Counted from the stretch's first letter, positions 6,500 through 14,164 are shown. The stretch is DNA of 16,673 nucleotides from GWC2-37-8 sp964485555 (GCA_964485555.1 CAZAJN010000058.1:1-16673), one strand, 5' to 3'. A program made the numbers and translations. The notes: generated by a model from the letters alone, not told the origin.

Positions 6500-7093
6500 T
6501 TATTGCACTAGTTTTTCGGTCTTCTCCTTGAATTGCTTTTTCGCCCTATTGATAAGCGTCGCGACCGTGCCCATGGGTTTTTGCAAAATATCGGAAATTT
6601 CCTTGTAATCTTTTTCTTCCAAATATTTGAGAACTAACACTTCCCTGTAGCGCGGATCCAGCTGATCTATCGTTTCTCGCACTTGCTGGGCTGTATATTT
6701 CTTTTCCAGATTACGCGCAACATCTTCCTCACTGGCCAATATATTCAAAAGTTGAGAGTCGCCTTCGTAAGTGGTTGTTTTAGGGCGAGCAGTAACTTTT
6801 CTGAAATGACTTATGACCTTATTGTGAGCGATGCGATATATCCAGGAAGAAAATTTCAAATTCTGATCGAAATCATTCAAATTTTTATACGCGCTCAGAA
6901 AAACATCCTGCAAAGTATCTTCCGCGTCTTCTTTTGATCCAGCTGAAATTCGCATGACGTATCGCAAGAGCTTTTCTTCATATCGCTCTATGATAAAACC
7001 GTACGCCTCATGGTTTTGAAGTGTCAGTTGGACCAATTCCTCATCAGTCATTTCGTGCGCCTTATTCAATTCTAGAACTTTAGCTTTTTTCAT
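6500..7093 (-). CDS. ECF-type RNA polymerase sigma factor (sigma-70 family)
   Basis: From the ATG at 7093 the product has 197 residues. A TTG seven codons upstream and an ATG fourteen codons downstream are alternatives; none has a strong SD. Region 2 spans about residues 28-95 with FIIERYEEKLLRYVMRI, the DTLQDVFLSAYKNLNDF segment and FSSWIYRIAHNKVISHFRK. Region 4 spans about 135-190 with IDQLDPRYREVLVLKYLEEK, YKEISDILQKPMGTVATLINRAKKQF. Regions 1 and 3 are absent, as in group IV (ECF) sigma factors. It heads an operon with the membrane protein at 5711-6475. The signal it answers to is unknown. Promoter not clear; a short TTGGC-AA-GCCAA palindrome lies upstream. Confidence 0.93.
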   Translation of the reverse strand: MKKAKVLELNKAHEMTDEELVQLTLQNHEAYGFIIERYEEKLLRYVMRISAGSKEDAEDTLQDVFLSAYKNLNDFDQNLKFSSWIYRIAHNKVISHFRKVTARPKTTTYEGDSQLLNILASEEDVARNLEKKYTAQQVRETIDQLDPRYREVLVLKYLEEKDYKEISDILQKPMGTVATLINRAKKQFKEKTEKLVQ

Positions 7094-7183
7094 TTTTGGA
7101 ACGAGCGCTTGCAAGTATTGCTACGCGATCAAGCGAATCATACTTTCAAAGCGACCAGTTTCGTGTGTCGATTTAACTTAAAT

Positions 7184-7195
7184 TTGGCAAGCCAA
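7184..7195. promoter_or_regulatory. Short palindrome upstream of the ECF sigma gene
   Basis: TTGGC and GCCAA are perfect arms with AA between, about 90 bp upstream of the sigma start. A TATAGTATATTAG -10-like stretch lies a little further upstream on the minus strand. A possible regulator site; weak evidence. Confidence 0.25.
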
Positions 7196-7234
7196 TGCCA
7201 GCTCCATATCTAATATACTATACCACTGATCCTT

Positions 7235-7265
7235 AAAAAGAAAAGGCGTCTAGCATTTTCTTTTT
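7235..7265 (-). terminator. Intrinsic terminator after alr
   Basis: AAAAAGAAAA (7235-7244) and TTTTCTTTTT (7256-7265) are perfect 10-bp arms around an 11-nt loop. This gives a T-rich 3' side in both directions. It lies 15 nt after the alr stop. The stem is nearly all A/T, so efficiency may be modest. Confidence 0.6.
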
Positions 7266-7280
7266 GATTTGCAAACATCC

Positions 7281-8402
7281 TTATTTGACGACTCGCGGAA
7301 GAGTTGCGAGAACCCGTGTTGTTATTTCGTAATTGATGGTTCCTATTTTGGAAGCTATTTCTTCAGCTGTGATGCGATCTTTTCCCTGACTTCCCAACAG
7401 CACAACCTCGTCTTCAGCCTTGGCATCCTCCAAATGTGAAACATCGACCACAAACATGTTCATGGCCACGCGACCGAGAACCTTGCAACGAGCACCTCTG
7501 ATCAGAACTTCTCCGCAATTCGAAAGACCCCTGTCATAGCCATCGCTATATCCTTGCGGAATCACTGCTATCTTGGTCGGCTCTTTCGTGACAAACGTAA
7601 GTCCATAACCGATGGAATAATTTGCTGGCGCGGTTTTGACCTGAGCCACATGACTGACCCAGCGCATCACCGGTTTCAATTCAATATTTTCACCATAACA
7701 CTCTTTCAATTCCTCAGATGGCCACATGCCATAGAGCCCGATTCCGGCCCTCACAATAGAAGAATTCCCCTGCTCGCGTTCATACACCATAATTCCCGAG
7801 CTGGCTGAAATATGAGTTTCCAAATTTTCGAATCCATTCTCTTTGAAAATTTTCAACGCTCCTTGAAAAGCGTCTATCTGTTTTTCGGCATGAGAGAAAT
7901 CGCTCGTATCTTCAATGTTGGCAAAATGCGAATAAATTCCTGCAACTTCAATGTTTTCACATTTCTTGAGCACATCAATCACATCTTGAACCAGATCGAT
8001 CAAGACCCCTTGACGACCGAGACTTGCATCGATTTTCACATGCACGATGGCTTTCTTTTTCAAGCTGGCTGCAATCTCTTCAAGCGCCAAAATTTGTCCC
8101 TCATCATAGATACTGAAAATCCCGTCCTGCTCAATGACGCCCGACATTTCCGATCTGGCAACAAACCCTAGCACCATGGTGGGCTTTTGAGAAATCTTCC
8201 TCAAGTGATCCAATTCCCTTGCATCATCAACCTGAAAATAGTCCGCGTTGTCTTCCAGAATTTTGGCAACTTCATTTTGCCCATGTCCGTAGGCATCCGC
8301 TTTGATCACAGCCACCATTTTGGTTCCAGGTTTAACAAGAGATTTCATCATCTCGAAGTTATGTAGCAGATTTTCTTTGGAAATTTCAATGTAGGAAAGC
8401 AT
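7281..8402 (-). CDS. alr: Alanine racemase
   Basis: The 373-residue product is standard length for this PLP enzyme, which makes D-alanine for peptidoglycan. The PLP lysine is K34 in AVIKADAYGHG. The barrel continues with VHVKIDASLGRQG (about 121-132), SHFANIEDTSD and the RAGIGLYGMWP signature (218-228). The C-terminal beta domain carries the catalytic-tyrosine motif SIGYG (Y266), IPQGYSDGYDRGLS and GRVAMNM (310-316), where most family members have an aspartate (MDM or MDQ). The SLGR and MNM variants are mild. Twin TATAAT hexamers lie 20-40 bp upstream of the ATG; no SD is present. It is a single-gene unit with its own terminator. A cell-wall role in the cytosol is secure. Confidence 0.96.
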   Translation of the reverse strand: MLSYIEISKENLLHNFEMMKSLVKPGTKMVAVIKADAYGHGQNEVAKILEDNADYFQVDDARELDHLRKISQKPTMVLGFVARSEMSGVIEQDGIFSIYDEGQILALEEIAASLKKKAIVHVKIDASLGRQGVLIDLVQDVIDVLKKCENIEVAGIYSHFANIEDTSDFSHAEKQIDAFQGALKIFKENGFENLETHISASSGIMVYEREQGNSSIVRAGIGLYGMWPSEELKECYGENIELKPVMRWVSHVAQVKTAPANYSIGYGLTFVTKEPTKIAVIPQGYSDGYDRGLSNCGEVLIRGARCKVLGRVAMNMFVVDVSHLEDAKAEDEVVLLGSQGKDRITAEEIASKIGTINYEITTRVLATLPRVVK

Positions 8403-8478
8403 AAAATGGCATAGGTTTAAAGATTATACATTATAGTTTCCCTCTTTATTAAGTTTTTTGCAAGAGAAATCGCGCAGT

Positions 8479-9900
8479 TTATCGATCTTCGAAAAACTCA
8501 ACTTCTTTCATTTTCTCCAAACCTAAATTCGCTTTTTTGAAACTCGCATATACATATCCAACAAAAGGCTTATCTTTTTTATAATTATAAATACATCTTT
8601 TAATTATTTCGTATTTCTTTTCTTTATAAAATTTAAAATTTCTAATTGAAGGAATCCTATCAATCCATTGTTCAACAGTGTATGAAATCAAGTCAATTAA
8701 TTTCTTCTCTGCTTGTGAATTTCCTTTTTGGGCAAGCTCAACAAGCAATAAACATATTTCATTCCTCTTTTCAAGGTCTTCTTTATTTATTGACTCTATA
8801 AACGTATACAAATTCTTTTCTTTTTCTTTTAAAATTTCCTCAACTTCTTCAGAGTTACTATAAGTTTCAATAGGGATATTCCTATTAATAGAAACTGGAA
8901 ATTTAAACTTTTTCCTCATCTCGGAATCAAAAAGAGGGTGTCCTACTATGCTTCTCCAGTCAATGTGTCCTCTTGTATCTCTGCAATTTTTAGCTAAAAA
9001 AAATACATCCGAAGGAAATTCTCTTTTAAGATAATCAGGACTCACAACCTGTGGATTTTTGATTTTCAAGCCCTCACTAATTCTCCTAATCACCTTTTCC
9101 ATGGTAAGATTCTCAGTTATTGAAAATTTCTCCATTAAGTCAGGGGACAACGCCTGTCTTATCCTATCCCAATCAATCTCTCCATTATCCTTTGTAATAT
9201 ATTTTCTGAAATATTTGTATTTTCCATGAATATGTTTATTTATATATGTTGGAGTAATTTTTTCCGGACAATTTAACGTTAATTGACTATTTAACTCATT
9301 CATTGCGTCATCAAATGTCCTTCGCTTTTTTATTTCCCAATCCCTATTTGAAAATTCCGCACCCAAATCCGCCTTAACCTGTATCGCTATTTCTTCCCAG
9401 CTTATTTTTCCATTTCTTATTTGCTCTATCAAAAAATTATATAGTCCATGATTCACTCTAATATCCTTAGGACGGAATGAAGCAGATTTGTTTTCAACAA
9501 TTATTTTTTTAATTTTCTCGACGGCACTTTCCAAAGTCCAATCCGGTAAATAAATGAATTGGAAGCTATTCTCATATTGACCATTGCTAATCTTGCCTAT
9601 ATCTTCCCATGTTAAAATTTTCTTTTTAATCATCTTTCCTAAATACTCATACAGACCCCTGTTCCAAGTTCTTATGGAAGATGGCGACCATTTTTTCGGC
9701 TCATATAATTCTAGTAATTCACCTAATTCAGCCATTGCAGATTCATGGGTCCTTTTTGGTTTTCCTTCCCGACTTTCAATTTCTACATTTTTTTCACTGT
9801 TTACAGTAGTATCACTTTTTACCAATCTTAAATTTACCGCTTCATTTTGCTGCAGAATTTCTTCTTGTAAAATATTCAGATTTGTTTCTCTTGGTCCCAT
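8479..9900 (-). CDS. Four-repeat protein with sigma-region-2-like C-terminal domain
   Basis: I start at the ATG at 9900 (473 residues). A TTG at 9948 in frame would overlap the -10 and a terminator hairpin and is unlikely. Residues 51-341 are four repeats of about 72 residues beginning THESAMAEL, TLESAVEKI, TFDDAMNEL and TMEKVIRRI. Each continues with a (S/T/R)P-x-x-(I/L) step, a GLY/GKY-like turn and a GxIxW(E/D)xI end. This looks like a tandem helical nucleic-acid-binding array. Residues about 385-456 (LVELAQKGNSQAEKKLIDLI ... IIKRCIYNYKKDKPFVGYVY) follow the spacing of sigma-70 region 2, but no region 4 is seen. Role unknown: a transcription-related or DNA-binding protein is my inference. 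The coding sequence is noticeably AT- and Lys/Ile-rich. Confidence 0.75.
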   Translation of the reverse strand: MGPRETNLNILQEEILQQNEAVNLRLVKSDTTVNSEKNVEIESREGKPKRTHESAMAELGELLELYEPKKWSPSSIRTWNRGLYEYLGKMIKKKILTWEDIGKISNGQYENSFQFIYLPDWTLESAVEKIKKIIVENKSASFRPKDIRVNHGLYNFLIEQIRNGKISWEEIAIQVKADLGAEFSNRDWEIKKRRTFDDAMNELNSQLTLNCPEKITPTYINKHIHGKYKYFRKYITKDNGEIDWDRIRQALSPDLMEKFSITENLTMEKVIRRISEGLKIKNPQVVSPDYLKREFPSDVFFLAKNCRDTRGHIDWRSIVGHPLFDSEMRKKFKFPVSINRNIPIETYSNSEEVEEILKEKEKNLYTFIESINKEDLEKRNEICLLLVELAQKGNSQAEKKLIDLISYTVEQWIDRIPSIRNFKFYKEKKYEIIKRCIYNYKKDKPFVGYVYASFKKANLGLEKMKEVEFFEDR

Positions 9901-9908
9901 AAATATAC

Positions 9909-9937
9909 AAAAAAACGGGCTTTCACCCGCTTTTTTT
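9909..9937. terminator. Bidirectional hairpin: nth terminator, and possibly an attenuator
   Basis: CGGG (9916-9919) and CCCG (9926-9929) pair around CTTTCA, with A7 on one side and T7 (9931-9937) on the other. On the minus strand it follows nth. It also lies between the predicted promoter (9948-9976) and the start (9900) of the repeat-protein gene, so every transcript from that promoter would cross it. Confidence 0.65.
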
Positions 9938-9947
9938 AAGTATCTCA

Positions 9948-9976
9948 ATTATAGCAAACTTTAATGATTTTGTCCA
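9948..9976 (-). promoter_or_regulatory. Promoter of the repeat-protein gene, inside the end of nth
   Basis: On the minus strand, TGGACA (9976-9971), a 17-bp spacer and TATAAT (9953-9948). The start would be near 9941, about 40 nt before the ATG and just before the hairpin. Confidence 0.65.
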
Positions 9977-10620
9977 GCCAAAGCACCCGTCAGTGGACAA
10001 TTGTCATGGTCGTGTTTCTTGGCAGGGCAATATTTTCTGCCATATTCAATCAACAAGTATGTGATTATGTTCCACTGCGTGGCTGGAAAAATTCGCATCA
10101 GATCCTGTTCGATTTTGACTGGATCATACTGAGAACTCAATCCCAACAAGTTTGCAAGCCTTCTGACATGTGTGTCCACCGCGATTCCCACCACCACCCC
10201 ACAGGCGTTTCCCAAGACAACATTGGCTGTCTTGCGTGCGACACCTGGCAGTTCTAGCAACTCATCCATGGTGCAAGGAATTTTTCCATCATGCCTTTCT
10301 TTGATCATCCTAGCTGTAGCCAGGATATTTTTAGCCTTATTATGATAGAATCCCGTCGAATGGATGTCCTTTTCAAACTCAACAAGATCGGCATTCGCAT
10401 AATCATCAACAGACTTATATTTTTTGAACAATTTTTCCGTCACAACATTCACCATCTTGTCGGTGCACTGCGCACTCAAAATCACCGCCACCAAAAGTTC
10501 CCACGAATTGGAAAAATTCAAGGCAATCTTAGCGTCCGGAAAAAGTTTTTTCAATTCCCTGAAAATTACCCTGGCCTTCTGCTGACGAGCCTTTATTTCT
10601 ATTTCGGAAAGTCCTTTCAT
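9961..10620 (-). CDS. nth: Endonuclease III (Nth), degenerate iron-sulfur motif
   Basis: This is a DNA glycosylase/AP lyase that removes oxidised pyrimidines. The 219 residues hold the LLVAVILSAQCTD start of the core and the helix-hairpin-helix LPGVARKTANVVL with catalytic K130. The catalytic aspartate is D149 in AVDTHVRRL. The C-terminus should carry a [4Fe-4S] loop C-x6-C-x2-C-x5-C. Here it reads C198 ... H205 ... C208 and then ends in GALAGQNH, so the second cysteine is replaced by histidine and the last is missing. The glycosylase core looks intact. The ATG overlaps the stop of the small upstream gene (TAATG), which implies translational coupling. A terminator follows. The start is otherwise without an SD. 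Confidence 0.95.
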   Translation of the reverse strand: MKGLSEIEIKARQQKARVIFRELKKLFPDAKIALNFSNSWELLVAVILSAQCTDKMVNVVTEKLFKKYKSVDDYANADLVEFEKDIHSTGFYHNKAKNILATARMIKERHDGKIPCTMDELLELPGVARKTANVVLGNACGVVVGIAVDTHVRRLANLLGLSSQYDPVKIEQDLMRIFPATQWNIITYLLIEYGRKYCPAKKHDHDNCPLTGALAGQNH

Positions 10621-10835
10621 TATTTCTTGCTTAATATGTACAAATTGTTCTCATAAGACAAGGAATATTTTCTGCCGGATTGATCTTCGAAAAGCGCTAC
10701 GCGATGATCTTTGGCATAGTCGAAAAAAACTTTAGCATAATCTTTTTCAAGCCTGTTATTCAAATAGAACATTCCGTCCTCATCTTCCTTTTCATACATC
10801 AGATGAAAACTGTGCACGAATTTCTCCAAAGCCAT
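10620..10835 (-). CDS. Small hypothetical protein translationally coupled to nth
   Basis: From the ATG at 10835 the product has 71 residues; an in-frame TTG three codons upstream is less likely. It is acidic and aromatic-rich (HLMYEKEDEDGMFYLNNRLE) with no transmembrane segment. It ends FEDQSGRKYSLSYENNLYIL, suggesting a small alpha/beta fold. Its TAA overlaps the nth ATG by one base, so it is the first gene of a two-gene operon. I do not recognise the family. The tight coupling supports it being a real gene, perhaps linked to nth only by expression. Confidence 0.7.
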   Translation of the reverse strand: MALEKFVHSFHLMYEKEDEDGMFYLNNRLEKDYAKVFFDYAKDHRVALFEDQSGRKYSLSYENNLYILSKK

Positions 10836-10935
10836 AAGTTTCAATATTAATATTTTTATAGCTTAATTTAAGCACATTCAGATGATTTTCTCAAGAAAAA
10901 AGTAGGTATTCAAATGCCCACCTGAATCATAACCA

Positions 10936-11331
10936 CTATTCTGGTTTCCAATTTGTTGGTTGCATTAACCCAAAGCGATTCCCTTCAGTGTCTTTTGCTC
11001 CAGCAAACCAGCCCACTCCTGGAATTTCGCTTTTCTCTTTGGTAATTTCTCCTCCGTTTGCCCTTACTGCTGCCACAGATGCATCCAGATCTTCGACCGC
11101 TACAGTGCAATCATAAAGATTAAATTTCTCATCTGCCTCGGACCGCTTATACATTCCTCCATTGATGCCAGGTTCGCCTGCTTTCTTGGTTTCTATCCCC
11201 CAATAATCCATCATCCCACCTTCTTCTTTTTTCATCATCTGCATGATTTTCCAACCCAAAACCTTCTCATAAAACTTCGAGGCTCGTTCAATATCATCGG
11301 CTTGGATTTCAAAATGTACGACTGTGTTCAT
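10936..11331 (-). CDS. VOC/glyoxalase-superfamily protein
   Basis: The ATG at 11331 gives 131 residues starting MNTVVHFEIQADDIERASKF. The frame is open further upstream, but that part is translated repeat DNA, so I reject it. The betaalphabetabetabeta modules are visible: VVHFEIQADDIERASKFYEK (module 1) and LYDCTVAVEDLDASVAAVRA with DTEGNRFGLMQ at the end (module 2). H6 is in the usual first metal-ligand position, but the last strand has NRFGLMQ where a ligand glutamate is common. Members range from glyoxalases to bleomycin-resistance-like proteins; this sequence does not decide the substrate. No SD. Single gene; a poorly formed hairpin with a T-run lies just after it. Confidence 0.9.
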   Translation of the reverse strand: MNTVVHFEIQADDIERASKFYEKVLGWKIMQMMKKEEGGMMDYWGIETKKAGEPGINGGMYKRSEADEKFNLYDCTVAVEDLDASVAAVRANGGEITKEKSEIPGVGWFAGAKDTEGNRFGLMQPTNWKPE

Positions 11332-11351
11332 ATATTTTTGTAAATTAGAAC

Positions 11352-11489
11352 TTACGCAATTGGCATGGTTCATACAAAATTGTTTTTTTGCGGCCTGCCT
11401 GCCGGTAGGCAGGCTTCCGTGTGAGCGATAGCGAACGAAAGGCAAGTAAAAAAACAATTTTGTATGAAACTTCACGGCTAAATGCGTAA
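11352..11489. repeat. Palindromic, MITE-like repeat element
   Basis: Perfect 21-bp inverted arms lie at 11369-11389 and 11448-11468 (beginning TTCATACAAAATTG). Outside them is a further pair, TTACGCA (11352-11358) and TGCGTAA (11483-11489). Inside is a GC-rich core with a perfect 8-bp hairpin GCCTGCCT (11393-11400) / AGGCAGGC (11407-11414). It has no coding capacity. It lies just upstream of the VOC gene. Confidence 0.75.
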
Positions 11490-11494
11490 CTCCT

Positions 11495-11519
11495 ATAAAT
11501 AATTACATCTATTATTTAT
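11495..11519. repeat. AT-rich inverted repeat between the permease and VOC genes
   Basis: ATAAATAAT (11495-11503) and ATTATTTAT (11511-11519) are perfect arms around a 7-nt loop. The rest of 11520-11594 holds nothing I can name. A clear terminator for the resistance operon is not seen. Confidence 0.45.
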
Positions 11520-11594
11520 TACAAAAAGACTATTAAGCTATTTCGGCGCATCAAATACGCTGCGAATCGCCAACAAAAGACTCGCTAAATCACG

Positions 11595-12563
11595 CTATCC
11601 GCCCAGGATCATATTAAAGAGATAACCTGTAAAAATTATTCCCAACCCTACTATGCTGGCAAAAATAACGATCAACTTTGTCTTCATCACTTTCTTGAGG
11701 ATCATAAACTCTGGCAGAGAGAGCGCCGTCACAGCCATCATGAAGGCCAGCGCAGTTCCTATGGCCACGCCTTTCCCCGTCAACACTCCCACAAGCGGGA
11801 TCACGCCGGCTGCATTCGAATAAAGTGGGATGCCAACAAAGACAGCCAGCGGAACAGCGTACCAATTGCCCTTTCCTGCATATTGAGCCAAAAAGTCAGC
11901 TGGCACATAGCCGTGAATCCAGGCGCCGATTCCCACACCAAGCACAACGTACAGCCAGACTTTTTTCACAATGTCGAAGGTGTATGTCTTTGAATATTCG
12001 ATTCTTTCTTTCCAGTCTAGTTCTGGAAGATTGATGTTTTTATTGTTCCCATTGAGGGCAAATTCTTCAACAAGTGACCTGACGTCTATTTTTTCGATAA
12101 AGATGCCGGAAAAAATCGCAATCAAAAGCCCACTGACAATGTAGAGCAACGCAATTTTCCAGCCAAACATCCCCAAAAGCAAAACGACAGCCACTTCATT
12201 GATCATAGGAGAAGCAACCAAGAAGGAAAATGTGGTTCCAAGCGGAACGCCTGCCTGCACAAACCCAAGAAACAGCGGCACCGCACTGCAGGAACAAAAT
12301 GGCGTAATAATGCCAAGAAGTGAGGCTAGCACATTGCCGACATATTTTTTTTCATGTGCAAGAATGTTTCTGATTTTTTCAGGTGGCAAGAATGATCGGA
12401 TCATCGAAACGATAAAAATTATCACCACCAAGAGCAGCAGGATTTTGATCGTGTCAAAAATGAAAAAATTTACTGCACTTGCCAAAAGAGTTTCTGGATC
12501 AATTTGAAAAGTTGAATATGTCAGCCAGTCAGCAAAAATTTGAATTGGATAAAATATATTCAT
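11595..12563 (-). CDS. ArsP/DUF318 (UPF0718) permease
   Basis: This is a 322-residue integral membrane protein with about eight helices in two related halves separated by a polar loop (about 160-195). The first half holds the family motif TPFCSCSAVPLFLG (87-100) and FSFLVASPMINEV. The second half has the matching GIPLYSNAAGVIPLVGVL (244-261) and FMMAVTALSLPEFMILKKV. Members export trivalent organoarsenicals (ArsP) or copper/zinc (SO_0444 type); the C-x-C in the first half is a likely metalloid-binding site. It is the last gene of the arsR-CDF-thioredoxin operon, 50 nt after the thioredoxin-like gene. Context supports metal or metalloid efflux from the cytosol. The exact substrate is not settled by sequence. 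No SD. Confidence 0.92.
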   Translation of the reverse strand: MNIFYPIQIFADWLTYSTFQIDPETLLASAVNFFIFDTIKILLLLVVIIFIVSMIRSFLPPEKIRNILAHEKKYVGNVLASLLGIITPFCSCSAVPLFLGFVQAGVPLGTTFSFLVASPMINEVAVVLLLGMFGWKIALLYIVSGLLIAIFSGIFIEKIDVRSLVEEFALNGNNKNINLPELDWKERIEYSKTYTFDIVKKVWLYVVLGVGIGAWIHGYVPADFLAQYAGKGNWYAVPLAVFVGIPLYSNAAGVIPLVGVLTGKGVAIGTALAFMMAVTALSLPEFMILKKVMKTKLIVIFASIVGLGIIFTGYLFNMILGG

Positions 12564-12613
12564 TTTTATTGTCGAGCAAAGTCAGACTTGCCCGGTGTTA
12601 ACACTTATTTATT

Positions 12614-12919
12614 CTAACATTTATCACCGCAGCTACAGTTGCAAGAACCCGCTGGTTTTTCCTGCATGATCGCTGGTATTGCCTTGCTTTCAGCCAACAA
12701 TTGTTTGATTTTATCAAAACTTGGAACTTGCCCCACTGCCACAGGGACATCATTGATGACCAAAACAGGACTGGACATCACGCCCAAATCAAGCATCGCT
12801 TGGACATCAGTTATATATTCAACTTCAACGCCTAAATTAAGCTCGCCTACCGCTTTGACCACTGATTCATGCAGTTTTTTGCAGGTAGCGCAACCAGTTC
12901 CCAAGACCTTAACGTTCAT
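12614..12919 (-). CDS. Small thioredoxin-like (redox-active disulfide) protein with Cys-rich tail
   Basis: The 101-residue product has a redox motif C10-A-T-C13 right after the first beta strand (VKVLGTG). It has the cis-proline P51 in MSSPVLVINDVP and GQVPSFDKIKQLL near the end of the domain. This is the compact thioredoxin fold of the TIGR00412/'redox-active disulfide protein 2' type. The tail SCNCSCGDKC adds four cysteines, probably a soft-metal-binding site. Genes of this kind commonly sit next to DUF318 permeases, where they may hand over or reduce the substrate. It starts 18 nt after the CDF stop. The tail is unusual for the plain family and fits the metal context. Confidence 0.9.
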   Translation of the reverse strand: MNVKVLGTGCATCKKLHESVVKAVGELNLGVEVEYITDVQAMLDLGVMSSPVLVINDVPVAVGQVPSFDKIKQLLAESKAIPAIMQEKPAGSCNCSCGDKC

Positions 12920-12937
12920 ATGATTATTTGAAATTAA

Positions 12938-13816
12938 TTAGTTACAATGCTCGCATCTCATTTTCAACTTTTCTTTTTCAGTAACTGACATCAGCTGAAT
13001 GGTTGAGTGATCTATTTTAAATTTATCTCGCAGCAACACCTGAATACCATAAATCAGTTCATTTCTTTGGCCATTTTCCACATTTTCAATTTCAAGATGT
13101 GTGCTTAGAAATTTGCTTTCGCTATCTGTTTGCCAAATGTGCAGGTCATTTACTTCAATGACGCCAGCCAGTGATTTGAGATTGTTTTTCACTTCTTCAA
13201 AATCAATGTCTTCAGGCACTGATTCCATCAGGATGTTAACCGTTTCCTTTAGCAAGCCATAAATTTCCCTAAGCACGTATAGCGATAGCAAAATAGAAAT
13301 GATCGGATCGATAAAAAACCAATGAAAATAATAGATCAACACAGCTCCCACGACCACCCCCAGAGAAAACAACGCATCTTGCATGGAATGCATCCAAGCA
13401 CTTTTCATGTTCAAGTTTTTATGGGAATCTTTCTCCAATAAATAAGTAGCGATTCCATTGCCAATCAATGCAGCTAGAGCCATCCATATCATGTATCCAC
13501 CAACAATCTCGGCTGGCGCGGATAATCTCTTTATCGCTTCAATGAAAATGAAGACTACGACAACAAACAGAGTTGCGGCATTGAAAAGTGCGATAATAAT
13601 TTCAGCTCTCTTGTAACCATATGTCTTTGCATTGTTTGATTCTTTTTTCTTCACCTTTTCACCCCACCAGCTCAAGGACATCGAGCCGACATCTGAAAAA
13701 TTATGCACAGCATCCGAAACAAGTGCCAAGCTTCCAATCAATAAACCAACCGCCACTTCCGATATGGTGATAAAAACGTTGATTACTATAGCGCTAAAAA
13801 TATTGCTATTTTTCAT
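12938..13816 (-). CDS. Cation diffusion facilitator (Zn/Cd efflux, CzcD-like)
   Basis: The 292-residue product has six predicted helices. Transport-site residues are H38 and D42 in AVHNFSD (TM2) and H143 and D147 in HSMQD (TM5), the His/Asp set typical of Zn/Cd CDFs. The C-terminal ferredoxin-like dimer domain (about 205-285) contains GVIEVNDLHIW and FLSTHLEI. The loop between TM4 and TM5 is not His-rich. It ends with C288-E-H-C291, an added CxxC-type metal ligand. CDFs exchange cytosolic Zn2+ or Cd2+ for protons. The ATG overlaps the arsR stop (ATGA), so it is coupled and controlled by the upstream repressor. Confidence 0.95.
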   Translation of the reverse strand: MKNSNIFSAIVINVFITISEVAVGLLIGSLALVSDAVHNFSDVGSMSLSWWGEKVKKKESNNAKTYGYKRAEIIIALFNAATLFVVVVFIFIEAIKRLSAPAEIVGGYMIWMALAALIGNGIATYLLEKDSHKNLNMKSAWMHSMQDALFSLGVVVGAVLIYYFHWFFIDPIISILLSLYVLREIYGLLKETVNILMESVPEDIDFEEVKNNLKSLAGVIEVNDLHIWQTDSESKFLSTHLEIENVENGQRNELIYGIQVLLRDKFKIDHSTIQLMSVTEKEKLKMRCEHCN

Positions 13817-14133
13817 TTGATTATTTGATTAAATATTTTTTTATATTCCCTGATAACTTTCGTATCCAGACTATAACGAATAAACTTACCCTCCCTTTTT
13901 TCAATCAAAAGTCCTACCTCCTTTAGCTGCTTAAGGTGGTGTGAAGCCAATTTATCTGATATTCCTATCACTGGAACAATCTCACATACGCACATCGATT
14001 CTTCTTGAAGTATGCAAAGAATTTTCAATCTATTTGGATCTGCAATGGCACGAAGAAAAGAATATGTTCTGCTAACATTATCTGCTTGCAATGCATTTTT
14101 TGCGCAACACTCAAATTCCATAAGATGTATCAT
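13813..14133 (-). CDS. ArsR/SmtB-family metal-sensing repressor
   Basis: The product is 106 residues from ATG 14133, or 102 from ATG 14121. The first codons of the longer form lie inside the palindrome, and neither start has an SD. It carries the winged-helix core: SFLRAIADPNRLKILCILQE, recognition helix SDKLASHHLKQLKEVGLL and wing REGKFIRYSL. The metal site is of CadC/ArsR type: CVC in ESMCVCEIV (alpha3, ELCVCDL-like) plus two N-terminal cysteines in FECCAKN, the ligand set for Cd/Pb/Zn or As(III)/Sb. Metal binding releases such repressors from DNA. It heads the resistance operon and should repress its own promoter. Confidence 0.95.
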   Translation of the reverse strand: MIHLMEFECCAKNALQADNVSRTYSFLRAIADPNRLKILCILQEESMCVCEIVPVIGISDKLASHHLKQLKEVGLLIEKREGKFIRYSLDTKVIREYKKIFNQIIK

Positions 14134-14164
14134 TCTAATTTATATTAGAATGATACATCTTATG
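14119..14164. promoter_or_regulatory. Perfect 20-bp-arm palindrome, probable ArsR operator
   Basis: Arms 14119-14138 and 14145-14164 are perfectly complementary with a 6-nt centre (TTTATA). The palindrome covers the -10, the expected transcript start and both candidate start codons of the arsR gene. Usual ArsR/SmtB sites are imperfect 12-2-12 repeats, so this is longer and more exact than needed. Confidence 0.7.

Noticed and set aside
7812..8171. Plus-strand open frame inside alr
   Set aside because: Antisense shadow of a conserved gene.
10895..10923. Terminator after the VOC gene
   Set aside because: The stem needs a 4-nt bulge and a 2-nt loop, so it is too poor to call despite a T-run.
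11332..11475. N-terminal extension of the VOC protein
   Set aside because: It is translated palindromic repeat DNA; the domain begins at the ATG at 11331.
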